Shown: positions 1 through 12,857 of the stretch, one piece after another
Numbering within the stretch: position 1 is the first letter of the stretch
How the letters are laid out: each line of letters begins with the position of its first letter
Assembly (NCBI RefSeq): GCF_041296385.1
Contig: NC_091023.1
Coordinates: forward strand, 5,952,924 to 6,016,923
Direction: 5' to 3'
DNA length: 64,000 nucleotides
Source: Aphelocoma coerulescens
Lineage: Eukaryota > Chordata > Aves > Passeriformes > Corvidae
Made by a program: the position numbers and the translations under genes
Notes under the pieces: generated by a model
Told to the model about the DNA's origin: nothing
Databases searched by the model: none
The model's input: the letters and a program-made list of their open reading frames with translations, nothing else

Positions 1-3000
1 TGCCTGCAGCATCTCGGTTCTGAAGGGTTCTCTGGGGACAGCCTTGCATTCGTACTTAAAAAGCTTCTGTCTGGGATTCCAAAGGTCTCAGCACACAGCA
101 CAGCAGCTGTGGGCCACACTCTCTGTGATCTCAGCAGAGGAGGCACCTTACTCACAGGTAGTTATGGGATACATATAAAGTATTTCATGACCATTTCGTT
201 GCAAATGGTCCCAAAAGTGTAACAGTGACCCTTCTGACAGGACAGAAAACTGGGGCTGAAAGCTTGTTTCTCACAGCTTAATTTTTTGCAATATTAGAAA
301 TGGCTCTTGACCAAAGAAATGAATGTATCTTCCCAATCTACGGAGAAAATAAGTCCTGTAGTAATCAATGGCCAACTTTAATGTATTCTCATAGCTGAGA
401 AGTCCTGTGATGGTAACAGATTTTGAGACACTCACCCCTTCCTGCTGTCCATGTGTTCAAAAATCTCTAAAGCACTGAGCCTCACTATGAACAGTTTTAC
501 AAGTAGGAAGGAGACTTCCCAATTCCATTTTTGCCCACTCTGTTTTAGAGTGAGACTGTCATCAAACAAACAGGGTTAAGGAACTCTCTTCTAATTATTT
601 ACTGGCATTGTAATGTCCCTGTTGATTGTCAGAAAGATAGTCTCCAAGTGATTGAGGATAGAACAGCTCGTGGTTTTCACAGAGGCAGAACCAGAGTTAC
701 CTAGCCACAGGATCCTATGTGGCACTAATCTCAAACCACCACAGAAGTCACCCCTTTCTACATCTGTGTATTCCCATAACCCCTGGGAGATATTTTAGGG
801 ACACCCTTTCTGCCACTACATAATAATTCCTTCAATTAGTATCAGCCTACTATGCTGCCCTCTGTGATCCTGCAGAAGAAAAGTCATGCAGGTGTTATTA
901 TGTGGCATTGAGTAACTCCAGCAGATGGAACACAGCTTGTTGGTTGAATTTGTGTGCTTGCTTTTCATAAGGAATCACTTCACATGGGTTATAGACACAC
1001 TGAACATCCACTGCTAACCAATTCTTTTTCTGTTTGCTGAAATTGCTGAAATGCAACCAAACAGCTTCACTTTCACAGTCTATTACCAATTCATTTGGAC
1101 CACATTTTCTGTTCATAACCAAAAGCTGCCTAACACTTTAGGGAAATCCTCTCTAAAATCAAACTGAAATTGCATTTATTCCTATTAGAAACAAGGACAA
1201 ATATTATATCCTTACTGAAGCACTTATTTCCTTATATTGCTGTTTTCCTAGTTAAACAGATTTTCTTTTATAAGCATCTTTTAAAACCTAGTCCAGTCCA
1301 CTGTGGTGGCACTACCTACAGCATACATATTTTTATCTACGTATTACAGGTTAGTGGCTGAGAGTAAGAACACTTCTAATCTAATTATGTGCATAATGCT
1401 CTGTGTTTAAAATGTAATTGCTTCTTTCCATCATCAGTGAAGCCTCTCACCTTGTAAACACAGAAAATAGTGCAGATTGCTGTGTGGCTCTGCATCTCAG
1501 CTGTTAGAAGGGCCTGCTAAGCACTGCTGCATGCTGGACTGCTGTTAACAATGCCTTCAAGAGTCTGTAGTCTGTACCGTACTACTGCGATACACTGGAA
1601 TTTGCACACAATTCCCAAGCAAAGCAGGGGAGAGCAGAACCACTGCAATGAACACTGGCTTTTCCATCCTCCTTTATGTGACCAATCCCAGAGCTCTAAT
1701 TCCAGAACCTTCTTGTCAATCAAGCATGAACCAGAATATTCCCCAGAAGTGAACAAAGCCTCTGTGCTGCTGATCAGTGAGACAGAGACCAGTCTTTGCT
1801 GCCCGAGGGTGGGAGCTCTGAAACAGGGTATCCCAGCAAAGACTTCTCCAGGCAGCTCAGCATCCTCAGCTGTTCTCCTTCCAGCATCTCTGGACTGAGC
1901 ATTACTCCTATTTCCTCTCCTCTTACACAGCTGACTTCCATATACCCCCAGCTATGCTCCCTGATTGATTCTCTACAAACTCTTCCTCCTTCCTTCTTAT
2001 TCTGTGGCCTGGCACTGTCCCGTGGGAATCTGACCATGCTCACACAGATGTATTTTGTGGAACAGATGAAGTATGTGTCTAATGAAGGTAACCAGTTTGT
2101 GTATGAAACCCTTCTGTCTTTACTTCTGCAAAATGTCTCATTTTCAGTGACCAAAACCACAGGACTTATTTTCCCATCTGAGAGAAGTGAACTGGGAGAA
2201 CAGGGCCCAGTGCTGTCCTTTGCTGCTAAGTGATTTGCCTTCAGAATTCAGGAGGTAATTAGCAGCCTTATTAACATTTACATGCTTTCATGGCAAAGAA
2301 CGTTAGCACTCACCTCTCAACCATCCTGACAGAAGGACAGTCTGCCACTCCAAGCCTGTCAGAGCTCTGCATCGTTCTGAAGGGTAAACTCAGGTAAATT
2401 TATGTCTTAAATGGTCACTTCTGACAGTGTGTATTTGGTTTATTCTATGGGGCTTAAAATTTAAAAAAGCTAACCAAAGAACTCACCTTCTCTCTGCAAA
2501 TAAACCCCAAACTGAAACAAACACCAACAAAAACATCCCAAGTCCTGGAAAATACCCTAAAATCTGAAAAATACTGCAAAAATAGAGAGAGCATTTTGCA
2601 GTTTACAGTCACAAGTATATCTCTAGAAATTGTTTACACTGATGGCACAAGAACAACAGGAGTTAAACATGCTTTAAGTATGCTAAGGCTAAATGACTAT
2701 CTCTGTTTTCCATATCCAGATGGCTGCTTACTAGAGCCTAAGGAAATGAGAAAGGGGACAATGAAAGCGCTAAACTCATAAAAACTGAAAGTCCCTAAAG
2801 GAACACATTTTGAGAAAACAAAGTCACTGTGATTTGCCACTTCCTTCCTCAGCCAGCTCTCACAGGCCCTGAGAGCCTAACAACCCATGACATGATCTGT
2901 TCAAGCCCGTGAACAGGTGTCCCCTAATCCCCCCACTCAATGCAAAATCCCAACAAAAACAAGTTAAGGAACGAAGGAGAGAAAGAAGGAAAAGAAATGT

Positions 3001-4129
3001 GGATCCCTACTGGCTGTTACAAAACATCCTTCTTCTCTGTTCCAGGTAACCTGGTTTAAAAACCATTTACATGTCCAAGTTTTTAACCCTACAGCTGAAG
3101 GTTCCTGAGAAAGTGACTCCAAGTGGAAAAACAAGTTGCTGTAAAAGATCTCCTCCCTGTCCCCCACCAAATCAGGGTACTACACATCAAACCTGTACAC
3201 TGCAGTGATATGAGCATGTATTTATACCTTTTAACTCCTCGTAGCACTACAAAATCACAGCAGATATGGACAAAGGAGAATGACAACTTTAGCATCTCAT
3301 ATGTTTATGCAATACCAGCCTCGAGGTCTGCCACATTCAGAGCAACCCATTCCAGCTAAAATCCACCCATGCACACCTGAGGAGATGCCTATGCAATGGA
3401 AAGCTGTGTCTGACCAGCAGAATCTTTCAACTTCTACCATCACTAACGATACTTCAGACAAAGCTAACTGGCATTAACAAAAAGAGCATTTCATTTGGAA
3501 ACTCAGAAAATTTCCTCTTGAAATGGAGAGGCAACAAACACAAAACTCCCTGGAGTGATTTTCAGAGTGGTTTTTCTTTCTTCACTCCAAATAAATCTAA
3601 GTTTGATCTTCTGATCCAACAATTCTGTGTAGGATCCAAGTTAGAAATGTCTATAGCTCAACAATCATTAAGCCGAGACCATTCATTAGTGCAGGGACGA
3701 TTTCTTATATGAAGTCTTGCTTCAGGAACAAGCTGCTCAAAAGAGCAATTAAGAGAAAGACAGTACTCCTGGTGCAAGTATTTCTAATTTTGTCCTGAAC
3801 TGACACTGGAGGATTCCTAGCAAAGCCATCTCTTCCTGTTCTCTGAAGAGCAGGCCAGAAGCATAGTCAGAAACCAGTGGGAATCTGACTCTTTTTACAG
3901 TGAATTAACTGGCAGCTCAAACTTCTTTTTCCTGCAAACACAATGATTTAAATATGGCAAAATCCAATCCAAAGAACTAAACTAAAATAAAAAGGTACAA
4001 GACTAATCCTGTTTATCAGACCTCAAGTGCCTTGTCTACTAATTGAATGCACTATCCTCATTTCTGAGTAATAGTTTCATATTGTTTCAGGCTGCATTTG
4101 TGTGTCAAATTGTTTTTAAAGCTCGAGTT

Positions 4130-4345
4130 CGTTTTTCCTAAAGAGCCTGCATGCCAATTAGCACAGAGCCTAAATAATGCTCAGCTTTCCAGCAGCATTA
4201 TGAAATGCAAGTAGTGTGGAGGAAACAGGAACTGCAGCTGTGCCAGCTCCACAGCCCCAGTAACCTTAAACTCGGGTTCATCCAGACCCATCAGGGCGAT
4301 CTATTTGCTGACCCACAGTTAATAAAAAGGCTCTATTTTGAGTTC
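4130..4345. promoter_or_regulatory. Candidate conserved non-coding stretch
   Basis: This non-repetitive block mixes GC-rich and AT-rich motifs (CTCGAG, GCATGCCAATTAGC, CCACAGTTAATAAAAAGG) and keeps CpG sites, unlike the surrounding AT-rich intron. No coherent gene product is visible. The label rests on composition and motif texture alone. Confidence 0.18.
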
Positions 4346-4607
4346 AGAGCTGTTTACTACTGCTGCTATTTAATGCCCTGGGAAAGGAGAAAGAGCAAAG
4401 AGGAATGCATCTTCAGGCATCACCAGGACAGGTTTATGTCTCACGTGGGGAGAACTGTGACAAGTCCAGCCTATAAAATAGGTGATGAAAGGAGCAGAAT
4501 GTGCCAGCGAGCAGGAGCCCTGTTTGTGCTGCTGGTGTGGCACTGCTGGCAGCGCAGGCTGCCCAGAAAGTCTCCTCCTCTTAAGGTAATCAATACTGGG
4601 AGAGAAC

Positions 4608-4630
4608 ATATAAATGTATAACATTTATAT
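4608..4630. repeat. Perfect 10-bp inverted repeat
   Basis: ATATAAATGT at 4608-4617 is followed by ATA and then its exact reverse complement ACATTTATAT at 4621-4630. It sits at the start of an AT-rich run (4605-4660), just after a GC-richer stretch. Confidence 0.9.
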
Positions 4631-5207
4631 ATTATTGTATTTTATATTATTTATCTACCTATAGCTGTCTGGTTAAACACATCAATTTAACCTTTTTGTT
4701 TTCCATTTTGCCCATTTAATATGTTAACTACAAACATCTATCTAGCTTTGGTGTTGGGGTTGGATCCTTTGCTGCTGTTATCTTTGAGGGCAGGTTGTTT
4801 AGGTTTCCTTTTTCCTTTATTTTTGCTTTGTTATTCAAAATATGAGGGATCTTGTTAGTCTCTTCCCTGCTATGTTTCCCAGCTTCCTATTCCTTTCAAA
4901 CTTGAAACTTTTCCATGAGTCTTCAGCTCTGGGAAAGTTACAGACTGACAAAGGAACGTAACAACAGCTTTCCCCTTCATGCCTTTCTAAAACATGTATA
5001 TCAGCAATTTGAGTGGTTTGGGGTTTTTTTTAAACAAATTAAGATAAAAATTAAATGTAACTTTTTTTTCCCCAGAAAACTGATACAGAAAATGTTTGTT
5101 TTCATTTGTTTGGCTTTTCTTGTTTTTCTTTTGGCCAAAAAGCTGTTTGTTCTAAAAGTTAACTGTGCATCCAGCAACATGTCACAAGCAAAAGAGATTC
5201 TGATACG

Positions 5208-5231
5208 GAAATATTGATTAGAAATATTGAT
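5208..5231 (+). repeat. 11-bp direct repeat
   Basis: GAAATATTGAT occurs at 5208-5218 and again at 5221-5231, separated by TA. The 13-bp period suggests a local duplication. Confidence 0.9.
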
Positions 5232-6628
5232 ATTCTTCCTGTTTCCTCTCCATTATTTTTACAGTAAAAACTTCATCCAGTATTGCAATCAGTATACATC
5301 AATATTTAGAGTACTGCTTTGTTGCCAGAATCTTCAAACATATGCTCTATAATTCTTTTGTAATGACAGTATCTATTGAAACATTAAAGTTCATTGGATG
5401 TGTTAGAGATGCATTTATCTCCAAATATCTTGGATGTAATTAAGCTGAAGTTATTTACACATGAGAAAACTAAACAGAGCTATGTGGGAGTCAGAACCCC
5501 CATTAATGGGACAGAGAGTAAGTGCCATATCTTTGCTCTGTGTCAGAAATATTCAGTAAGTTCCTACAAAACAATCTGCAATCATGAAAATTGTTTTAAA
5601 GCAAGAAAATGGAACCCTAGAAATTTATCTTTTATAACTGCTACAGACCACAAAATCCACTTCAAAAAGAAACATCATGAAAGCCAACACAGTCCCATGG
5701 AACTTTTCTGTTTTCACAAAAAAAATTTTTGGAGAACATTCACTGGCACACTTCCAACCAGCTCTCCTGCAAAAACTGAGGTATACTTTGACAGTGATAG
5801 TAAAGATACACTTGTGTTCTAAACATCTCTTTCTCCTTAGGGCAATGTTGCCTCATGTTATACAGAATAAAAGAAATGACAGCAACAAGTTTGGCTTCTG
5901 GAACTGCAAGTGTATATTCCAGTTTAGAGTCTAAAGGGTGATGGGAAAGACACTGATAAAATACAGAGGGGAAAAAAATTAGCTGAGAAACTAGAAAGGC
6001 CTTTTCACCCCACAGAGCTTCCAGGTGCTCTACCAACCTGGAACAATGTAATGTTGTTACTTTCTAAGAATGCCTGCAGAACTTGCTCTGATAAGGATGC
6101 TGGGCAATTCTAAGAGCAGCTGTTATTCACAGTGCTACAGCAGAAATTCTGGAAAGGGAAATTCTTTAAAAACACAATGGTCTGGTCACTGTGTTTTTCT
6201 GACACCTCTACAGGAAGAGCTTCATATTTTCTAATCAAGGCCCAACATGATGCTCAGCTCTGCACTGCTGAGCCCATCCAGAGCACCCTGTGAGGGGCCT
6301 CCAGCCAGTCCCAGAGGTGCTGCTCCCTCACTGAGCCACACAGGGCAGGATCCTACAGACAGAGCTGCCTCAGCATGGAGAGGACAGGACCTGCAATGCA
6401 GCCTCTCAAGAAAGCCATTCACTATATCTAATACAGATACCTAAAACTCAGGAATTACAAGCTTATACTTTAACAAAACCTTCTCTCAATTAAACAAGTT
6501 CAATTCACTAAGTTCACTACGACGAAAAACTTACGATGGCAACAGTGTCTTAGAAAGCTGCTGAACCATCAGAAGGATGTGAAGATACCTTTTTCACCAT
6601 TACAGCAAACTTTTACTTGTAACTTTAC

Positions 6629-6754
6629 CTTTCTACAACATCCTCTCCATTCCAGCAGGTTGAGCTGTCTCTCATCACCAGGTCTCCATCACAAAGCCTT
6701 TCTGCTATAGAGGCATAAAAGGTTCGGGACCGCTTCATGTAATTGATGAACTCT
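6629..6754 (-). CDS. GPC5: Glypican-5 exon 5 (C-terminal core)
   Basis: This 126-nt exon completes the split Arg codon of exon 4 and reads EFINYMKRSRTFYASIAERLC, with the last residues before the donor being CWNGEDVVE. The CWNG motif is invariant in glypicans, and CWNGEDIV is the human GPC5 form as I recall it. The two cysteines (in ERLC and STCW) belong to the conserved disulfide set of the core. The acceptor is TTACAG|AGAG (AG at 6756-6755). The donor is AG|GTAAAG (GT at 6628-6627), leaving a two-base AG that would begin an Arg or Ser codon completed by exon 6. A length of 126 nt agrees with the equivalent GPC3 exon as I remember it. Exon 6 was looked for in 1-6628 and was not seen, so it should lie beyond the window. 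Confidence 0.94.
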
Positions 6755-9700
6755 CTGTAACGTAGGAAGAACACATTTAACAACACAACAGTAAACTCAG
6801 CAGCTAAACCCCCTGCCAGCCTAACCTTCCACCAGAGCAAGACTTTAGAAAATAAGTAATCTGAGTAATTTCTATTTCTAGTGTATTTCTACTCCTTATA
6901 AATCATCCAGTTTTAATTAGTCCAGTGTCAATACACATAAATACACACATAAGGGGATGCTTTTAACACATTGTGTTAACAGGTCTCTCACAAAATTTGA
7001 AAAAGGCTACACCTATTCTTTATAAACAGATTAAAAAACATTGAGAAAACATCATCATTAAAGGCATAGCCAGTACAGACAGTATATTTCTGATGACTGT
7101 TTATGGAAAATTGCCTTGAGGGTAAATTGCTGCCTCTTTTATAATCTGATTATACCTCTAATATATACCTGGCTGAGGTAGCCATAAAAACAAACTAACA
7201 AAGCAAGTGTTAATTCAGCACACAACAGAGTATTTCAGAATGAGAAATCACCCTACTCCACTGCTTTAGAAGCTCCTGTTTGGTATGTTAAAGATACGGA
7301 GAACATGATGCCGGACACAGACTGAGCTGGAGCTATTACAGCTCTGTGCTTGGCTCAGAACTCCCTCAGCAGCTCCACCAGGGAGGCCAAAGGACTCATT
7401 CTAGTTTCCAGTGTTTGAGCCTGGCAGGCTGTGAGGGGACACTGCACTGAAGAGGTGCCTGGGGATACAGCTGGATGGAGCTCAGCACACAACCAGTCAG
7501 GATTTATCACTCCTTAGGAGCAACAAGTGCTTTAAACAACATCAAATCCACTGGTAAATATCTATCCCTGCAAGGCTGAGGCAGTGGCCATCTCTCCCCA
7601 GAGCTATCTTTATACTTTCTCAAAAGTGCTTAACCATCTCATTTACCTTCTGTGATGAAATCCTGCTCTAGATAAATCAGTCCTAAGAAACTAACTTAGC
7701 CTAACAGAGCAGGAAAGCTGGTATTTAAAGCAAAGAAAAAAGCAGGAATTTGGGGGCTTACAAGGAGGTAATCAGCATTTCCACCTCTTGAGCACCAACT
7801 TACAAACATGAGCTCTGAGTATTTATAGAGTAGAGCCAGGTCCAGCCAGAAGGCTGCCTGACAGAACAGCCTAAGAGGATCAGTTCCAAAGGGAAACACA
7901 GATGCCAAAGATTCTACAGGTTCTAAATCAGAATCTTCTTTGAAGGAGGAAACTAGCACCCTTTTAAGAGTCTAAAGGTTGCCTTACTCAGCTCACCCCA
8001 GAGGTTTAAACTCGTCTGCATTCTCAGCAGAGTGGGGCTCTGACATTTCAAAGTAGTATTTTAGCAAATGCAGCATTCTGTGTCCAACTCTCCATCTTAC
8101 TGAGTGAAAATATTTACTTTTCATTACTATAAAACTAAACACACTAGGGTAGAAAATGTAGTTTCCCAGTGCCCCACAATGTAAAAGCAGCAATCAAAAG
8201 TATGCCAGCTCCTAGATTACAGCTGGAGATGAGCTAGGTGTAAAGACAACAAAGCATGTCACCTTGTTTTCATTCTTACCGAGAGATTTTTTTCAAACTT
8301 CTTGATTTGTCATTCTTTGAAGCTTTCAGAGGCAGAGAACTGGAATAGCCCGGGGAGAATACGGATCAATCAGGAGAGGTTGGGGAGTAGGGGAGAAGCA
8401 GGAATTCAGGCAAATGAGGAAAAGAAATGAGAAACAAAAGAGAAAAGTAAAAATTATTTGAAAGAAAGGTCATCGAGCACATGCATAGGACAATATAAGA
8501 AAATAAATAAGGAGGAAAATTATCATGAGATTTTTGCAAAGTATACATGCAATCAAAAATGTCAATTCAATACTGGAAAGAAGTACAACTGAGATTGTTT
8601 GTCCCAATCATTTTCAAATAAGAGCAGAATTACAAATGCAGCGCACACAGCAGAAAGCTGAAAGTAAATTCAGTGGTACTTAAATCAACTGTAACTGATA
8701 CCAAATGGAAGCACTGGAAATACATGAAGCTGTACAAGAAAACAATGGCAAACAGTTAAGAATAAGAGCCATGGGAAGGGGGATACAATCAAGTAGCATT
8801 CATGTTCTGGTACAATGAGCAATTTACAGCCTGTTAATAAATAATATAAATACAGGTATTTTTTGCTGTTCTGGGATTGCAGCACTGAAAAAACACCCAA
8901 CTTTGCAAAACTGGAGATACAGGCTTTGAGGCCATATTGGAGGAAGAACTGTGGAAACAACCCTGGTGATTATTTAGTGCTCTTAACTGGGGAGAGCAAG
9001 CACCACCTTCAGCAGCCTGAGGTGCAGCTTTGCCATCACATGTTCTGGCAGCAGTTCTGGCAGGAGTGGCCACAGGACAGGAGGGGCCTGCACTGACCAT
9101 CAGGTGAGTGGCACCTGCTAGCAGTAATTCCAACACAGCCACTCAAAAAGCCAAATGAAAATTTCTAACAGGGAAAATCTGGATCAGCTGAAACTTCAGC
9201 CCTGGCCAGTGGTTAACGTGCATCTGACATTAATAATCTGTTCTTACTAGCTCTTTATTACCCAAATTTTAATAAAATCATATGATGTCTGACCCAATAG
9301 ATAGTTTATTTTAAATGAAATAGGTATCATTGACCTCAAGCATTCCCAAAGGAATGCCTAAGTTGTTAATTTTAAGATGTATAAAACATCTGTAAACTCA
9401 CAGCATAATAAAGAAATCCCAACAAAATATAATTTCAAAACCGTCTTCCTCCAGTTAGGGACCTAATACACTACAGTTCTTTGTGAAACATATTTTATAT
9501 ACAGCTCTGTAACCAGTCTTTGTTTAGTGGTTTGAAATGTTCCATGGAGCAGAGATGCTAAAAGGCAGGTATTCAACTTTGCTAGGAGACCAGACCCTGA
9601 CCAGAACAGCTCTTTGTGCTGAACTCAGCAATAACATTCCTATTTACTGAGATTCTGTACATGCCATTTACATTCCCTGTACCATCATATGGTTTCAATT

Positions 9701-12700
9701 TTCTTGTCATCTCTATTACATGTTATAGTAACCTCCACATTAAAAAATGACTACAGCAGCAATGCTGCCAGTTTCAGTTAATCCCCAACTACAATTGTGT
9801 AATGGTAAAAAAAATTAATAATCAATTTTATGCTTTCCAGTTTAATCATAGGAAATGGTTTCTTGCAAGATCGTGCAACATTTATTCAAGTTTCAGCTTC
9901 TTTCATTATTGTCCCCAACACTTAAGTGATGCATAACAAAAAATATGCAGGAATGGAATGCAGAGTAAAATAAAGAGAGATAGGAAATCTCCCAGGAACC
10001 CATTAGAGTAAGAGGAGAAAAAAAGGGTTTAACTACTGCAAAAGAGGATCCAGTTGCTCTGTGCATTTGAGGACCTTGCAGATCTTGCTGTGCAGAAGAG
10101 TGAAGGGTGAGAAGGGCTGGCTCCAGTCAGACCCTAAACACCTCCCCCTGAAGAACCATGTCTGGCCAAGGGACACCATTTAACAACCCCACTTTAAACT
10201 GCACCAGCAGCCCTGGCTCTGCACAACAGCTGAAACCAGAGGTTCTCAAACTCCTCAGAAAAGGAGTCTGATTTTTTATGTGGCCTAGCAGAGACTCAAT
10301 ACCTCTGGAGCAAATATCCATCTGTAGCTGTCTGGCATTGGGGTTTTAAGGGCATCTCTGAGCAGGTTGTATACAAGAGAGGAGAGCCCACTTGATTGTG
10401 GTTTCTCCTACAGATGTGCCAACCAGAGAGGTTCTTTTCTTTGAGCTCAAGAATGCTCCAACACATTAGGGAATGAGCCACAGCTTTTCTGTTCACTTGG
10501 AGAGTGTTGGCTCATTCCTTCTCTTTTTCTTTCCTTACTCTGAAAGGCTGCAGCCATGTTCCATACTCCCCTTGAATTAAAGGATCACTTGGAAGGATGT
10601 CTATTACCCAGACCAACAGACAGGCTCAGTCTGACCTTGCACCTGAACTGACAGGCAGCTGACATTATCGCTCTTCATTTCTTTAAATCACCAGAAGGAA
10701 GGGCATCACAAAAGATTGACATAATTGCTCTCATAATCTGGTTCCCCTGTAGCAGTTATCTATCACTCTAAGTGCATTTTACACAACCCACTGCAGAAAT
10801 TATTTCACCCATGTATTACAGATTTTTATTACCTTAAATTGCTTTTTATTGATATTATATGTGATTAAATGATGGAGAATGAACAATGCAGTGATGCAGC
10901 CAATCACTGTGTCTTTCACTCTGTGGTTTCACAATTGTTTTCAAGAAGCAGAAGTACAAGCTTCAGGCCATGTGTTTTATAGGAAGTTGTGGAGAATAGC
11001 TTCAAATTTTCCACTTCTTACTATTTATGGCATATTTCCATCATTCATTTTTGGTGCACAGGCTCTCCACAATACCTATCAACACTGTAATTCAGTAATT
11101 TTTCATGCTAATTATATAAGCAGGGACTTAGTTTAGATTTTTTTGATAAATTAATTTTCAGTCTGCAGACCAATTCTGGCAAACTGTCTAATTTACAGTG
11201 CATTAGTTTATTTTCTTTTCCATCTACAAGTATTACATTTTGAAAAGTCAATATCCAAATAATTCTAGATGGTTAGGAAGGAGAGGAAGCAGATCCTCAG
11301 GTGAGAAAGAATGGCTGTCATGCCATGAAAGACACAAATTTGCATCTGTTTAAGAGGTCCCCTGTTTACAGGTTGGCAGCTCTGGCTTTTGGGCTGCCAG
11401 TGTTAAGCCCTAGCCAAGTCAGTGAGTTACACAGAAGATGGCCCAGGGCTCTGTGCTGTTAAAAGCCTATTTCAATAATCGTACTACAACTGTTCTTTGG
11501 ACTTTTACTGCTGAACTTATTAATTTAATTTCTTTAAAGCTCTTTTTTTCTGATTTGCATGGTAAAAATTTATTAACTGCAAGCACTAGCACAAGCTGTT
11601 ATGCTTTGATTTTAAATTACAAAAGGATAAAATTATCACCATCACTCAAAAAACTTCGCTTGCTGTTACTACTTTTATCTTTTAAAGCAGTGTTTGTTCC
11701 ATTCATGCAAGCTGAGAATTAAATCAGAAATGGATAAAAATCTCATCTTCCCAAATGAAACTCCAGAACCCAGGCTATGGAAAAGTTAACATTGCTGTCT
11801 GTCATCCACTTATCCAACAGCCAGAGATACACATGGACTGCCTGGGTGGTTTAGATGCTGGTATTGGATAGAGGGAAGCCCAGCACGACCCCACTGACAT
11901 GGCTTGTTCCAGATTAACACTGCTGTTACAGAGGGCAACGTGTCAGCCAGAAACAGGCACTGTGACTGTATGGGCAGTTTGCTTTGACATCTACTCGTGT
12001 ATCATGAGTGGGATTCCAAAAGCATCCTTTCCTCCCCACTTAGAGTGTATAGAAAGCCAATTCAGGAGCTACACAAGGTAAAGTAACAGATCTCAGGAGA
12101 TCTGGGAGCAGGGATACTCCTGTCTAGGCCAACAGCAGTAACTCAGCTGTAGGTGTCCCAGATGGGGCTCAGCTGAAGAACAGGAGCCAAGATGGACACA
12201 ACAAGCCTAAAAAACTCCATCAGCTCTTTCTCTGTTATGTAACGAATCAAGGAGATTCCAAAGGATCTTATCACTCCTCCCCACTCCAGTGGAACCAGGA
12301 GCTGACTTGGTGTCAGGGCAATGAATCTTTCCTTTTCACCCCTTCCTCCTTCCCACTTCTGCCCCTGGATAAGCTCATGTCCTTACAGACCTGGGCAGTT
12401 ACATTTTAAGTACTTAGACTCAACTGTGGAAATCAGTTTCCTCAGACTTTGTCGAGGAAAAGCTTTCACCATTTTCATGGAAAGATTCTGGAAATAACGA
12501 ACACCTTGGTGTTAAGCAATGATACCTCGTCTGGTCTTTCTTGGAGAGACCCACAATGTGACACCACGAAGTCACCTGTGCAACTGCCAGGGATGGCAGT
12601 GGCTGGAGAGCACACAGGGAAGGTGGCAGAGCTGTGGCTTTGGCTTAAACACTACAGGGCAAAGAACCAGTAGTGCAGATTATGAGGCAGAGGGTTTGTT

Positions 12701-12726
12701 TCAAAGCAACTGCAGCCTAGGGTTAC
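6755..12726 (-). other. GPC5: GPC5 intron 4
   Basis: This intron is about 6 kb, with donor GTAACC at its high-coordinate end and acceptor TTACAG at its low end. It splits an Arg codon (AG|A), which is the phase expected from the GPC3/GPC5 structure. No repeat family is recognisable in it. A 60-nt segment at 8280-8339 has both splice signals and fits the frame, so it may be a cassette exon. The rest shows only short chance open frames. Confidence 0.88.
8280..8339 (-). other. Possible in-frame 60-nt cassette exon in GPC5 intron 4
   Basis: On the minus strand the sequence reads a pyrimidine-rich stretch ending ATTCCAG (AG at 8341-8340), then 60 nt, then the strong donor TCG|GTAAGA (GT at 8279-8278). 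Sixty nt is a multiple of three, and the segment fits between exon 4 (ending AG) and exon 5 (starting A) without a stop. It would insert 20 residues rich in Ser and Lys (SSLPLKAS...KKIS) just before REFINY. The human GPC5 sequence I remember has no such insert. A second, weaker in-frame pair exists in the same intron, so chance is a real alternative. Confidence 0.22.
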
Positions 12727-12857
12727 CTTCTTTTATTGTTCAGGCTGGTGTGAGCCATCATGAAGGTCTGGGTTTCAGTCACTTCCTTCACTGGCACAAT
12801 ATTGGCTGATGACAGGTTCCCTTCTTGCTGTTTGGGCTGTCCACACACTTTATCAAC
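12727..12857 (-). CDS. GPC5: Glypican-5 exon 4 (variable linker)
   Basis: This 131-nt exon starts in phase 0, directly continuing the phase-0 end of exon 3, and ends with two bases of an Arg codon. It opens with VDKVCG, which aligns with the conserved cysteine that follows the large lobe in GPC3/GPC5. It then runs through a low-conservation linker rich in Gln, Ser and Thr and ends in NNKRR just before the EFI of exon 5. The acceptor is a pyrimidine tract ending TTACAG|GTTG (AG at 12859-12858). The donor is AG|GTAACC (GT at 12726-12725). One N-glycosylation sequon, NLS, lies about 13 residues in. In human GPC5, as I recall it, an R-x-x-R motif sits just after the cysteine; here that position reads QPKQ. 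This linker is where glypicans are cut by proprotein convertases. Identification rests on phase, position and the flanking residues. Confidence 0.9.

Larger units (their letters stand above)
1..6628 (-). other. GPC5: GPC5 intron 5, partial (5' part)
   Basis: This is the sequence following exon 5, with donor GTAAAG at 6628-6623. No exon 6 candidate (expected to encode a conserved region around a PVINQIIDKLKH-like stretch) was found on the minus strand, so the intron continues past the window edge. Features noted are a perfect hairpin at 4608-4630, a small direct repeat at 5208-5231, and a stretch at 4130-4345 that looks like a conserved non-coding element. Open frames at 1.5-2.2 kb on both strands and at 5394-5822 on the plus strand have no recognisable domain and I treat them as chance. 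Confidence 0.85.

Noticed and set aside
1796..2233. 145-residue plus-strand open frame, with overlapping frames on the other strand
   Set aside because: No recognisable domain, no splice or promoter support, and opposite-strand frames of similar length suggest low stop density by chance.
5394..5822. 142-residue plus-strand open frame with scattered Cys and His
   Set aside because: Inspected for zinc-finger spacing (C-x2-C ... H-x3-H) but none is regular; no homology recognised.
7647..7682. A 36-nt segment on the minus strand with acceptor CTTAG and donor AAG|GTAAAT, also open in the GPC5 phase
   Set aside because: The pyrimidine tract is poor, the segment is very short and it has no family resemblance. 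It serves mainly to show that in-frame splice-like pairs arise by chance in this intron.
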